64,000 nt of DNA from CAKSQF01 sp964568425 (lineage in GTDB: Bacteria > Bacillota > Clostridia > Oscillospirales > CAG-272), in contig CAZMPO010000004.1 of NCBI GenBank assembly GCA_964568425.1, forward strand, positions 62,001 to 126,000. The letters are read 5' to 3'. The notes under the pieces are model-generated. The model was not told where the DNA came from. It did no database searches and saw only the letters and a program-made list of their open reading frames with translations. Below, piece by piece: positions 27,096-34,328 of the stretch; position 1 is the stretch's first letter, and every line of letters begins with the position of its first letter. Made by a program: the position numbers and the translations under genes.

Positions 27096-27491
27096 TCAGC
27101 CTGCGGCAGGGATCTCCTCGCGACGCACACCGTTTGTACCGGTCAGTATGAGATAGAGTGTTCCGTCGAAGTCCAGTGAGAGCGTTGTCGATGCCCGACC
27201 GTTTTCGTCGAGCGTTACCTCTCCGATGTCGTATACCATGTCCGGATGAGCCCTCCAATCGCTCTCGATCGAAAGGTCGCTTATAACAAGCAGTGTGAGC
27301 GTGTTATTTGCCTCACTTGGGAGATGTATCTTTAATTCTCCGATGTCGTCGTCCCTTTTTATGTCGATGTCCTTTTCGACAGGCGCGGCAGTCGTTTGCG
27401 CCCCGGTCGTCTCAATGCCCCCTTTGTCGCCACTGCAGGCGGGGAGCATGACAAGAGACGCAAGAAGCAGTAGTGTGATCAGCTTTTTCAT
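27096..27491 (-). CDS. Small lipoprotein upstream of the GH27 gene
   Basis: 131 aa. The start MKKL at 27491 is chosen because GGAG lies 5 nt upstream; an adjacent ATG at 27494 is also possible. The signal peptide ends in the lipobox LPAC (Cys at about 19). A Thr-rich linker leads to a mainly beta domain of about 85 residues (KIHLPSEANNTLTLLVI...). I do not recognise the domain. It is the first gene of an operon with the GH27 protein, so a surface role in the same glycan use is possible. Confidence 0.7.
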   Translation of the reverse strand: MKKLITLLLLASLVMLPACSGDKGGIETTGAQTTAAPVEKDIDIKRDDDIGELKIHLPSEANNTLTLLVISDLSIESDWRAHPDMVYDIGEVTLDENGRASTTLSLDFDGTLYLILTGTNGVRREEIPAAG

Positions 27492-27553
27492 CATTTCTCC
27501 TTCAAAATGCTTATGTGTCATCGAATTTTCGCATGCCTTGGATGCTGTCATAC

Positions 27554-27582
27554 ATTATAACAAAAATAGGGCAAAAAATCAA
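27554..27582 (-). promoter_or_regulatory. Promoter of the lipoprotein-GH27 operon
   Basis: On the minus strand TTGATT (27577-27582), a 17-bp spacer and TATAAT (27554-27559). It lies back to back with the rightward promoter at 27635-27663, so the two transcription units share a control region. Confidence 0.75.
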
Positions 27583-27634
27583 TAGCTTACGATCAAAACC
27601 ATGAGAATATTTGTTGGAAAATTCGAGCTTTATG

Positions 27635-27663
27635 TTGACAATTTGCGCAATATGTGATAGAAT
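27635..27663 (+). promoter_or_regulatory. Promoter of the beta-helix lipoprotein gene
   Basis: TTGACA (27635-27640), a 17-bp spacer with an extended TGA, and TAGAAT (27658-27663). Confidence 0.8.
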
Positions 27664-27699
27664 GTATCCGTAAGCTAAGATAGCGGAAAGGATCTTGTT

Positions 27700-28896
27700 A
27701 TGAAGAATTTCAAAAAAGCTGTCGCCCTGTTGCTTGTCGCCGTGATATTTGCGACAATGCCCGCGTGCACGTCCGATAATTCGGGTACGCAGACCACGGG
27801 CACGGATAATAATGTCGCGATAACGACGGGAGCAGGTCAGAACGAAAAGGAGAATACCGATATGCCAACAACAGATCAAACACAGGCAAGAGAGAAGGGC
27901 TATGTGATCGTTAGCGATTATGTTCAGCCGAATACCGGAGAGGATGTTTCGGATGAGCTCCAAAAGATCATCGATGACAATCCGAGAAAGACGATCTATT
28001 TCCCGGACGGAGAATATCTTATCTCAAAACCGATATCAACAAGCGGCAATCACGAGCTTGCCGTTTCGCTCGAGCTCTCGAATTTTGCCATCATTAAAGC
28101 AATGCGCGCAAAATGGAGATCCTCGCAGTGCATGATAAGACTCGGCGGTAAGAACCCTGAATTTATCATCCACGAAAACGGAACGAATAACTATATCTCG
28201 GGCGGCATCATCGACGGTAGTAATATCGCAAAGGGTCTGTCCATCGAGGGCGCGCGCGAATACTCGGTCAGATACATGTCGATCAAGCATGTAACGCAGG
28301 GTATATATGTAAAGTATAATAAAGAGTACGGATCGAACGACTCGGATATAATGAATGTAAACATTTACGGCGCGGGCACAAAGGATTCGATCGGCGTTCT
28401 TGTCGAAGGATTTGATAACACCTTCACGAATATGCGTGTTGCCAACTTCCAAACAGGCTTTAAGCTTGTGGGTGCGGGTAATTTTATGAGAAATATCCAT
28501 CCGCTCTTTATCTACGGCGATGCGATCGATTATACACAGAGCATCGGTTTTGACGATATGGGCGGTGCAAACTGGTATGATATCTGCTATCCCGACAATT
28601 TCGCCGTCGGATTTCGCCTTCAGAGCGGTACGACCTCGAATTATAATAATTGCTATTGCTATTGGTATTCGTCAAACGGCGGTGTCGAGATCGGATTTCA
28701 GGCAGTTGGTAAGTTCAACGCCATTTTGACAAATTGCAGAGTCGATTTCAGATCGGATACAAAGAATGCATATCTCAAGGTCGGCGAGTCGGGCGGTGGC
28801 GGACTTGTCCAAAATCCGATATTCAACACCGATCTTTGCCCGGACGAAAATGATTATAAAGACTATCTTTCGGGGAGAGTAGTATGGGCGAAATAA
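27700..28896 (+). CDS. Lipoprotein with pectate-lyase-like beta-helix
   Basis: 398 aa. The signal peptide ends in the lipobox MPAC (Cys at about 23), followed by a Thr/Gly-rich linker to about residue 70. NTGEDVSDELQKIIDD and KTIYFPDGEYLIS are typical of the start of pectate-lyase-superfamily beta-helices, and repeated short beta units with Asn and Gly turns follow (YISGGIIDGSNIAKG). No catalytic triad can be assigned, so it may bind or cleave a polysaccharide at the cell surface. The last 13 nt overlap the acetyltransferase gene. It is divergent from the GH27 operon. Confidence 0.75.
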   Translation: MKNFKKAVALLLVAVIFATMPACTSDNSGTQTTGTDNNVAITTGAGQNEKENTDMPTTDQTQAREKGYVIVSDYVQPNTGEDVSDELQKIIDDNPRKTIYFPDGEYLISKPISTSGNHELAVSLELSNFAIIKAMRAKWRSSQCMIRLGGKNPEFIIHENGTNNYISGGIIDGSNIAKGLSIEGAREYSVRYMSIKHVTQGIYVKYNKEYGSNDSDIMNVNIYGAGTKDSIGVLVEGFDNTFTNMRVANFQTGFKLVGAGNFMRNIHPLFIYGDAIDYTQSIGFDDMGGANWYDICYPDNFAVGFRLQSGTTSNYNNCYCYWYSSNGGVEIGFQAVGKFNAILTNCRVDFRSDTKNAYLKVGESGGGGLVQNPIFNTDLCPDENDYKDYLSGRVVWAK

Positions 28897-29330
28897 GACT
28901 TTGCGTCAAGCATTTTTCACAGCTTTCGGCAGAGGAACTGTTTGAGATATATAAGCTGCGCGTGTCGGTCTTCGTCGTCGAGCAAAACTGCGCGTATCAG
29001 GAAGTCGATGACGCCGACAAAGCAGCCTATCATATGTGGCTTGAAGATAATATGGGTATCGCGGCATATATCCGCATTCTGCCTGCGGGGGTCACATATG
29101 ACAGTGCCTCGATCGGCAGAGTGATCTCGGCAAGACGCCGCCTCGGGTATGCCTCGAAACTGCTATCCGAAGGTATGGCCTTTGCGAAAAATACACTCGG
29201 TGCGGATAGATTGACCATCGGCGCGCAGACTTATGCCGTGCCGCTTTACGAAAAGGTCGGATTCAGGATATCCTCCGAACCCTATATCGAGGACGGCATC
29301 GAGCATGTCCATATGATCGCCGATATCTGA
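28884..29330 (+). CDS. GNAT family N-acetyltransferase, ElaA-like
   Basis: 148 aa. The N-terminus LFEIYKLRVSVFVVEQNCAYQEVDDAD is the ElaA subgroup signature; the acetyl-CoA loop is seen in RRRLGYASKLL (variant of R/QxxGxG/A), followed by YEKVGFRI. It transfers an acetyl group from acetyl-CoA to an unknown amine. The gene starts within the end of the beta-helix lipoprotein gene (GGGAGAG 5 nt before ATG), so translation is probably coupled, although the functions look unrelated. Confidence 0.85.
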   Translation: MGEIRLCVKHFSQLSAEELFEIYKLRVSVFVVEQNCAYQEVDDADKAAYHMWLEDNMGIAAYIRILPAGVTYDSASIGRVISARRRLGYASKLLSEGMAFAKNTLGADRLTIGAQTYAVPLYEKVGFRISSEPYIEDGIEHVHMIADI

Positions 29331-29334
29331 AAAC

Positions 29335-29376
29335 ATCACTGCCTCAAATGCAAAGGTAAGCATTTGAGGCAGTGAT
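29335..29376. terminator. Bidirectional terminator between elaA-like and serpin genes
   Basis: ATCACTGCCTCAAATGC (29335-29351) pairs perfectly with GCATTTGAGGCAGTGAT (29360-29376) around an 8-nt loop. ATTTGTTATTT follows on the right; the opposite side reads GTTTTC. It lies between convergent genes. Confidence 0.85.
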
Positions 29377-29381
29377 ATTTG

Positions 29382-30641
29382 TTATTTCATTTCGGTGATC
29401 TCTCCGATGAAGATCGGGAGCATCGTCTCGTTGTCAACTATCGCGTAAACGAACGGGCGATCGAGCACCACACTTTTCGGAGGATCATCCGCAATGATCA
29501 TTCCTGCTTCGGCAATGCCGATGATAGTCGCTCCCGCGGCTTTTGTGCCGTCTGCGGTGACCTCTATTTTGGTTTGGTGTATCACTCTCGAAATGCACAG
29601 TTTGTTATCCGACATTTTCGAAAAATCGGCATACGATTCAAATGCGTCGGTCATTCCGAGATGCCGGAGTATCTCGGCAAATTTGTTGTTTTTGTACTCC
29701 GATTCAAATTCGGGAATACGGACATCGACATTGCACCCTTCGACATTGCCTAAAAGATTTCCGAATTTTTGACCGTCCAGCGATGCCGCAAAATCATCAA
29801 AATCAACATCGGCATTCGGCAGGAGCGCGACAAACGAATATCCGTTTCCTTTGTAGGGTCTCAAAAATCCCTTGCAGTCGTCAGACTCAATGTATTTTTG
29901 CTCGGTAGAGGACAACATCGTCACCTTTTGCGCCTTGCCGCTCAAGGATGTGAATGTCGCATTCTCTTTAATGTCGCCGCTCTCGTATTTGTTCTCCCAC
30001 TCGGCATCAAATAAGATCGTGTTTATAAGAAAGAGCTTTTCGTCAGCATCTATCCGATCAAGCATTTTCTTGATCATTCCGTCGGTGTTTTCGGATATCA
30101 TGTCGTTTGTTTCCTTAACCGTGCTCTCGTCAAACGGTGCTTTGTACGCACCTGCCGAATAGTATGTGGCGTTCTTTTTGAGAAAATCCTCTTTTACCGA
30201 AAAATTCGGATCGTCCTTTATCCAGATCGAGTTTGACACATTTAGTTTAAGATCATCGCTTGAACCCATCGCTTTGGTGTATGTGTACAGATATTCGTTA
30301 AGAGTGTCTATCGGTATGCCGCCGAGCACACTCTCCATCTGCGAGAGCGTCTGTCCCGCCGCTCCGTTTGCACACATCGACAGGGCAAGCATGATAGACA
30401 GTGGCGAGAGCATCGTGTTGTCCGCACTCTTTCGCGCCTCTTGATAGATCGAAAGGGCAAAATCATAATACGCGCCCCTGAAGGTCTCGTCGATATCGCG
30501 CTCTTTTGCGCTCTCGGCGGATATTCCTACCATCAGATCGTCGGCGTATATCTTGCCTCCCGAGCATCCGCAGAGCGCACTCAAAAGTATCGAAAGCATA
30601 AGTGTTGCCGAAATAATTGCTTTCGTGATCGTTTTCTTCAT
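29382..30641 (-). CDS. Serpin (serine protease inhibitor) lipoprotein
   Basis: 419 aa. The signal peptide ends in LCGC, a usable lipobox (Cys at about 26), so the protein is likely anchored outside the membrane. The serpin fold is shown by NTMLSPLSIMLALSM, LFLINTILFDAEWENKY, the hinge DGTKAAGATIIGIAEAG and the breach/strand segment DRPFVYAIVDNETMLPIFIG. Serpins trap proteases when their reactive loop is cut. Counting from the hinge (Gly365 as P15) puts P1 at Ala379 and P1' at Gly380, but the loop (363-388) is longer than in antitrypsin, so the scissile bond is uncertain. Clostridial gut bacteria are known to make such inhibitors. Confidence 0.92.
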   Translation of the reverse strand: MKKTITKAIISATLMLSILLSALCGCSGGKIYADDLMVGISAESAKERDIDETFRGAYYDFALSIYQEARKSADNTMLSPLSIMLALSMCANGAAGQTLSQMESVLGGIPIDTLNEYLYTYTKAMGSSDDLKLNVSNSIWIKDDPNFSVKEDFLKKNATYYSAGAYKAPFDESTVKETNDMISENTDGMIKKMLDRIDADEKLFLINTILFDAEWENKYESGDIKENATFTSLSGKAQKVTMLSSTEQKYIESDDCKGFLRPYKGNGYSFVALLPNADVDFDDFAASLDGQKFGNLLGNVEGCNVDVRIPEFESEYKNNKFAEILRHLGMTDAFESYADFSKMSDNKLCISRVIHQTKIEVTADGTKAAGATIIGIAEAGMIIADDPPKSVVLDRPFVYAIVDNETMLPIFIGEITEMK

Positions 30642-30697
30642 AATGATCCTCCGATCCGCCCCTCAAAATGATGTGGGCGTTTTTATTTTTCGCACAC

Positions 30698-30703
30698 ATT
30701 ATA
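30698..30703 (-). promoter_or_regulatory. Possible extended -10 of the serpin gene
   Basis: On the minus strand TGTTATAAT gives an extended -10 with hexamer at 30698-30703, about 57 nt before the serpin start. No good -35 lies 16-18 bp upstream. Confidence 0.4.
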
Positions 30704-30779
30704 ACACCCGCTTGTTTCCAAGTTGTTACCCGAAACGGTAAATTTCGCATTTATTTCGATTTTTTCAGATACTAAGTCA

Positions 30780-31151
30780 TCAGTGCGCCGGCACGAACGG
30801 AGTTTCGCCTCTGCGAGTCGTCGTTACATTGCTCGTCGTTGTGGTGCTCGGCTTTTGCGTGGTCGTTGTGATCGGTTTTGCGGTGGTGCTCGGTGCGTCT
30901 GTCACTGTTTGCTCGTTGGTCGTCGTTGTTGGCTTGCTTGTCGTTACCCATGCGGTCGTTGTGACGATCGGAGACTCTGTTGACGGCAACCGATCGGTCT
31001 TTTGCATGCTCGTAACACTCGTTGCTATCGTGTTGACGGATGTCTGTGTAGAGGTCGTTTTCTCGACAGTTTCGCTGTTCGAGCATCCGCAAACGGAAGA
31101 AAGCAGGGCGATCATTGCAATAGCCATCGGTATCAGATGTTTTTTCTTCAC
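30780..31151 (-). CDS. Thr-rich lipoprotein
   Basis: 123 aa starting at a GTG at 31151 with AAAGGAG 9 nt upstream. The signal peptide ends in the lipobox VCGC (Cys at about 23). Almost all of the rest is Thr, Ser, Pro and Val in irregular repeats (TTTTSNVTTT, PTTTTNEQTV), with no folded domain visible. It looks like a wall-spanning stalk. It lies 24 nt downstream of an RNHCP gene in the same direction, so the two are probably co-transcribed. Function unknown. Confidence 0.65.
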   Translation of the reverse strand: MKKKHLIPMAIAMIALLSSVCGCSNSETVEKTTSTQTSVNTIATSVTSMQKTDRLPSTESPIVTTTAWVTTSKPTTTTNEQTVTDAPSTTAKPITTTTQKPSTTTTSNVTTTRRGETPFVPAH

Positions 31152-31175
31152 TTTATCTATCTCCTTTTTCGCATA

Positions 31176-31502
31176 TCATATCGAATTTGCGGTAAGCTTT
31201 ATGAGCAGTGATCGATCATCCGGGACATTTCCCTCGAGTGCCGCCTTGTTTCGGTGTATCTCGCCGCATTTTTGACATTTGTGGATTATTATATATCCCT
31301 TCCTCGGGTCGGGCTGAACGGCGATCGGCTCCATTGCACCCAGACAGTCGTTTGCACGATCGCCGGGCATTATGTCAATGTGAAGTGACCACAGACAAAA
31401 CGGACAGTGATTTCGCGAGGTCTTTATAAGCGGCGGAACATCTCTGCCGCAGTGAAGACAAATAAATCCGTTGTCATTTTTTGTAAATCTTTTTGTTTCC
31501 AT
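31176..31502 (-). CDS. RNHCP domain protein, first copy
   Basis: 108 aa. Cys pairs at 15/18 (CLHC), 33/36 (CPFC) and 76/79 (CQKC), plus Cys53, suggest zinc ribbons. SRNHCPFCLWSLHID contains the RNHCP motif that names this uncharacterised family, and GAMEPIAV and KCGEIHRN are conserved with the second copy at 34329. There is no signal peptide, so it is cytoplasmic. AAAGG lies about 9 nt before the ATG. It is followed by the Thr-rich lipoprotein gene. Function is unknown in the family. Confidence 0.85.
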   Translation of the reverse strand: METKRFTKNDNGFICLHCGRDVPPLIKTSRNHCPFCLWSLHIDIMPGDRANDCLGAMEPIAVQPDPRKGYIIIHKCQKCGEIHRNKAALEGNVPDDRSLLIKLTANSI

Positions 31503-31629
31503 TGCTTTTTCCTTTTGTCGGTGTAAATTTCGTCAAATTGCGCATACTGGCATTGAACCGTTTGATACTTTGTCAAGCGGCGATCTATCCGATCTGTCAT
31601 AACGCATGAAACGAAAGGAAGATATTCTC

Positions 31630-32190
31630 ATGATAAAAATAAAAATTTCAAAAATATCGCGCGCCGCCGTCCTGCTTGCGGCTCTGTCGATCGTCTTTGT
31701 GGGCACAGTTTCCTCTTTTGCCGACGAATATGTCGAGCACTCGGCGTATGTGCGAGTGAAGGGTGGCGATTACACCCTCGGCGATCTCGACGGAGACGGT
31801 TATATAGAGGACAGTCACGGGAAGGGCAAGCTCAAAATGACGCACGCGACCCCGACCGTCCGACCGCACGACGAGGACGAAACATCGGACAGCCGCACAT
31901 CTGCCGGCGAAAACACCGAAAGACCCGAGACCTCGGGCGGCACGACGAGTGCAAACACCGACGGCACTCTGACAAGCGAGCGTCCGATAACAACAGTTCC
32001 TCGAACAACGACCGGGACACCAAACACGACCGTCGCCCCTTCAACTACCGGGGCAAATACGATCGATAACGATAATGTCGATGGCGGGTTCAATTGGCTC
32101 GGACTTATAATCGGCATTATTGTCGCGGCGGTGATCCTGCTTATAGTGATCCTGCTGATCCCCAAAAAGGGAAGAGACAGCCGATCATAG
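31630..32190 (+). CDS. Surface protein with Thr-rich linker and C-terminal membrane anchor
   Basis: 186 aa from the ATG at 31630 (AAAGGAAG about 8 nt upstream; an ATG at 31606 is in frame but poorly spaced). A signal peptide ends near SSFA-DE (31). Residues 52-63 (DLDGDGYIEDSH) form one Ca-binding loop like an EF-hand or half a dockerin, but with His instead of an acidic residue at position 12. A Thr/Pro/Ser linker (72-145) leads to a transmembrane segment (157-178) and a basic tail KKGRDSRS. No LPxTG is present. Partner and role are unknown. Confidence 0.6.
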   Translation: MIKIKISKISRAAVLLAALSIVFVGTVSSFADEYVEHSAYVRVKGGDYTLGDLDGDGYIEDSHGKGKLKMTHATPTVRPHDEDETSDSRTSAGENTERPETSGGTTSANTDGTLTSERPITTVPRTTTGTPNTTVAPSTTGANTIDNDNVDGGFNWLGLIIGIIVAAVILLIVILLIPKKGRDSRS

Positions 32191-32203
32191 CATTTTCAAA
32201 AGA

Positions 32204-32240
32204 TCGATCGACGGACACATACCGCCGATCGACTTTTTTT
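32204..32240 (+). terminator. Intrinsic terminator after the surface protein gene
   Basis: TCGATCG-a-CGG (32204-32214) pairs with CCG-c-CGATCGA (32222-32232) around a 7-nt loop and is followed by C and seven T. The converging hprK gene ends at 32246 and may use the same hairpin less efficiently. Confidence 0.8.
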
Positions 32241-32245
32241 GCTTG

Positions 32246-33184
32246 TCACTGATCGGTCGTTTCGGATGAGTATTGTTCGATAAGTCTTTTGTTGAACTCC
32301 TCGGCAGTGTTGTATCCCATCTTCTTCTGACGGTGATTCATTGCCGCGATCTCGAGTATGATGGCAAGGTTGCGCCCCGGCTTTACCGGGATCGTTAATT
32401 TCGGAACATTTATGCCCATGATGTCCTCGGTCTCTGTTTCAAGACCGAATCTGTCATAATCCTTTTCGCTGTCCCAAGGCTCGAGCGCAACGATCAGATC
32501 GATCTTTTCGGTCATCTTGACCGCACCCATACCGAAAATGCGTCTGACATCGACGATTCCGATACCGCGCAACTCTATGTAGTGGCGGATCAGCTCAGGG
32601 GCGGAGCCGACAAGCGTCTTTGCCGAGACCTTCTTGATCTCGACGGCATCATCGGCAATAAGCCTGTGACCGCGCTTTACAAGCTCGATTGCAGTTTCGC
32701 TCTTGCCGATCCCGCTGTCGCCGGTAAGCATGACACCCTCGCCGTAGACCTCAACAAACACGCCGTGCCTTGTGATCCTCGGCGCAAGAGATACAGACAG
32801 CGAGCCGATCAGTGCCGCCATAAATTCGGATGTGGACAGAGCCGATACCAGAAGGGGTATGCCGTAGCGCGCGGCACAATCGATGAACCAGTCACTTACG
32901 GGAAGATTTCGGGTCACGACGACGGCAACCGGCGACAGCTTCAAAAAGGATTCGAGCGATTTTTTTCTTTCGTCATCGCCAAGGCTCTTGATGTAGAGAT
33001 TTTCGACGTTTCCGAGTATTTGTATTCGTCTGCGCTCGAAATGATCGAAAAAGCCGGCAAGTGCAAGACCCGGGCGGTTTACGTCCATGCAGTCGATGCG
33101 CACATCACGGTCGGGCATGTAGAGAACATGCAGATTAAATTCTTTTATGAGATCGCTGAGCGATACGGAGTAGAGGTCGGGCAT
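32246..33184 (-). CDS. hprK: HPr kinase/phosphorylase
   Basis: 312 aa, usual length. The Walker A motif GDSGIGKS is at 155-162, the catalytic His140 lies in RHGVFVEVYGEG, and the HprK signature follows in VDVRRIFGMG. The enzyme phosphorylates Ser46 of HPr with ATP when glycolytic intermediates are high and removes the phosphate when phosphate is high. P-Ser-HPr would then act with CcpA in carbon catabolite control. Its substrate HPr is encoded at 5515-5778. It has its own promoter at 33248-33276. Confidence 0.96.
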   Translation of the reverse strand: MPDLYSVSLSDLIKEFNLHVLYMPDRDVRIDCMDVNRPGLALAGFFDHFERRRIQILGNVENLYIKSLGDDERKKSLESFLKLSPVAVVVTRNLPVSDWFIDCAARYGIPLLVSALSTSEFMAALIGSLSVSLAPRITRHGVFVEVYGEGVMLTGDSGIGKSETAIELVKRGHRLIADDAVEIKKVSAKTLVGSAPELIRHYIELRGIGIVDVRRIFGMGAVKMTEKIDLIVALEPWDSEKDYDRFGLETETEDIMGINVPKLTIPVKPGRNLAIILEIAAMNHRQKKMGYNTAEEFNKRLIEQYSSETTDQ

Positions 33185-33247
33185 TTTTTGTTCCTCGTTT
33201 TACGGTTTATTTTCGGTTTTGCTCCGATGGGGGAGCACTCCTTCCTT

Positions 33248-33276
33248 ATAATAGTATTTTTTTGGCGATTTGTCAA
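33248..33276 (-). promoter_or_regulatory. Promoter of hprK
   Basis: On the minus strand TTGACA (33271-33276), a 17-bp spacer and TATTAT (33248-33253), about 60 nt before the start codon. Confidence 0.8.
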
Positions 33277-33337
33277 GAGAAATTTTGATAAATTTTCGAT
33301 AAAGTGAGATAAAATTAAAAAATTTTGCTTTTTGCTC

Positions 33338-33366
33338 TTGACAAGCACGAGATTTTGTGATATACT
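33338..33366 (+). promoter_or_regulatory. Promoter of tRNA-Met (and probably secG)
   Basis: TTGACA (33338-33343), a 17-bp spacer ending in TGA, and TATACT (33361-33366). No terminator and no other clear promoter is found before secG, so the transcript probably continues into it. Confidence 0.85.
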
Positions 33367-33397
33367 AATGAGGCTTGACAAGCAGAACCCGAGAAAA

Positions 33398-33474
33398 GGG
33401 CCATTAGCTCAGTTGGTCAGAGCTACCGGCTCATAACCGGTTGGTCCGGGGTTCGAGTCCCTGATGGCCCACCA
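33398..33474 (+). tRNA. tRNA-Met (anticodon CAT)
   Basis: 77 nt with encoded CCA. The acceptor stem GGGCCAT pairs with ATGGCCC; the anticodon arm is ACCGG-CTCATAA-CCGGT; the T-loop is GTTCGAGTC. With CAT as anticodon it may be elongator tRNA-Met or a tRNA-Ile whose C34 is changed to lysidine by TilS. The acceptor stem is fully paired and the anticodon stem lacks the three G-C pairs of an initiator, so initiator tRNA is unlikely. Confidence 0.95.
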
Positions 33475-33524
33475 TGTAAACATACCCTTGCCGCAATGTC
33501 ACGCGGCATCTCGGGCACGACGGT

Positions 33525-33548
33525 CGCCTGCGGCTGATGCCGAAGGCG
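33525..33548 (+). other. Hairpin in the GC-rich tRNA-Met to secG spacer
   Basis: CGCCTGCGGC (33525-33534) pairs with GCCGAAGGCG (33539-33548) with one mismatch. A smaller TGCCGC/GCGGCA hairpin lies just upstream. The 150-nt spacer is much richer in G and C than its surroundings and holds no credible gene. It may guide processing of the tRNA-secG transcript. Confidence 0.4.
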
Positions 33549-33626
33549 GTCGCCCTTGTCGCAAATGCGGCTCTGCTTGATCTTTATTACTTATTAAAAT
33601 GATTTCATTCTTTCGGAGGAAAAGTT

Positions 33627-34061
33627 ATGACCGTTACTACAGTTATCGTCGGCGTTGTACTTATCGTTCTCGCCCTTCTTCTTATCGCAGCAGTTCTTAT
33701 GCAGAGCTCGAAGAACTCCCGTATGTCGGGCGTCGTTTCGGGCGGTGGTGCCGAGACCTTTTTCGGCAAATATAAGGGCAAGACCGTTGACAAAAAGCTC
33801 AATAAGCTTACAATAATTCTTGCGGTTGTTTTTGTCGCTGTCGTTATCCTCCTGTTCATTCTCCAGCCCGGCAGAGGTAAAGTCGATTACGGTGATATGG
33901 GAGGTATCGCTGACGCAACCACTGCAGCTCCCGCAACGACCGTCACACCTGCTACGACCGGCTCTCCCGCAACCACCGATACACCCGTGAACACCGATGC
34001 TCCCACATCTACCGACGCTCCCACGACCACTGAGGCACCGGCGGTTACTAACGAGGGTTAA
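33627..34061 (+). CDS. secG: Preprotein translocase subunit SecG with long Thr/Pro tail
   Basis: 144 aa. Two transmembrane segments (about 3-24 and 53-75) flank the conserved loop LMQSSKNSRMSGVVSGGGAE, the SecG signature. SecG assists SecYEG-driven export. The usual protein ends near residue 80; here about 55 residues of repeated Thr/Pro/Ala (TTVTPATTGSPATTDTP) are added, which by known SecG topology would lie outside the membrane. GGAGGAAAAG lies 5 nt before the ATG. A terminator follows at 34081. Confidence 0.92.
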   Translation: MTVTTVIVGVVLIVLALLLIAAVLMQSSKNSRMSGVVSGGGAETFFGKYKGKTVDKKLNKLTIILAVVFVAVVILLFILQPGRGKVDYGDMGGIADATTAAPATTVTPATTGSPATTDTPVNTDAPTSTDAPTTTEAPAVTNEG

Positions 34062-34080
34062 TTATTAATTAGCACGATCA

Positions 34081-34122
34081 AGATCTCGCAACCGAGAAAA
34101 GCGTTGCGGGATCTTTTTTTAT
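34081..34122 (+). terminator. Intrinsic terminator after secG
   Basis: AAGATCTCGCAAC (34081-34093) pairs with GTTGCGGGATCTT (34104-34116), with one U-G pair, followed by a T-rich run. Confidence 0.9.
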
Positions 34123-34135
34123 TTCAAAAAATCAT

Positions 34136-34164
34136 TGACAAACGAAAGAATATGTGCTATAATA
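34136..34164 (+). promoter_or_regulatory. Promoter of the leader-controlled RNHCP gene
   Basis: A consensus TTGACA (34136-34141), a 17-bp spacer and extended -10 TGCTATAAT (hexamer 34159-34164). Such a strong promoter with a 158-nt leader fits control after initiation. An inverted repeat GCTGT/ACAGC (34171-34186) lies at the expected RNA 5' end. Confidence 0.9.
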
Positions 34165-34214
34165 AAACAGCTGTTACAGTACAGCAAATTTTATTCAAAA
34201 ATCAGGAGAACTTT

Positions 34215-34253
34215 TTGAAGAACAAAAATCAAATATCGGAGTGTGTGTTCTGA
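34215..34253 (+). CDS. Predicted 12-codon leader peptide of the RNHCP gene
   Basis: A TTG start at 34215 is preceded by CAGGAG (34203-34208) at a spacing of 6 nt. The frame encodes MKNKNQISECVF and stops at TGA 34251-34253. Its last four codons overlap the 5' strand of stem A (34241-34249), so a ribosome on this ORF would open that stem. Translation is predicted from spacing and layout only. The peptide shows no known arrest motif that I recognise. Confidence 0.55.
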   Translation: MKNKNQISECVF

Positions 34254-34324
34254 CCGAGAGGTTGGCAAATAATACACACGCCCTCCTCTCGGGAAAGGTA
34301 TGACCTATCATCATTCTCAGGAGG
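34241..34324 (+). promoter_or_regulatory. Predicted translational attenuator of the second RNHCP gene
   Basis: Three competing pairings are visible. Stem A: 34241-34249 (GTGTGTGTT) with 34271-34279 (AATACACAC), 9 bp with one G-U. Stem B: 34254-34261 (CCGAGAGG) with 34285-34292 (CCTCTCGG), 8 bp, extended by GGC/GCC at 34264-34266 and 34280-34282. Sequestering pair: CCTCCT (34282-34287) with the gene's Shine-Dalgarno AGGAGG (34319-34324), 6 bp. A and B are interleaved and should exclude each other. If A forms, CCTCCT is free to block the ribosome site; if a ribosome holds A open in the leader ORF, B forms and frees it. A pseudoknot of A and B is the alternative. Confidence 0.65.
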
Positions 34325-34328
34325 AAAA

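Noticed and set aside
33537..33602. 21-codon ORF in the tRNA-Met to secG spacer
   Set aside because: No Shine-Dalgarno, and it overlaps a GC-rich hairpin region; not supported as a gene.
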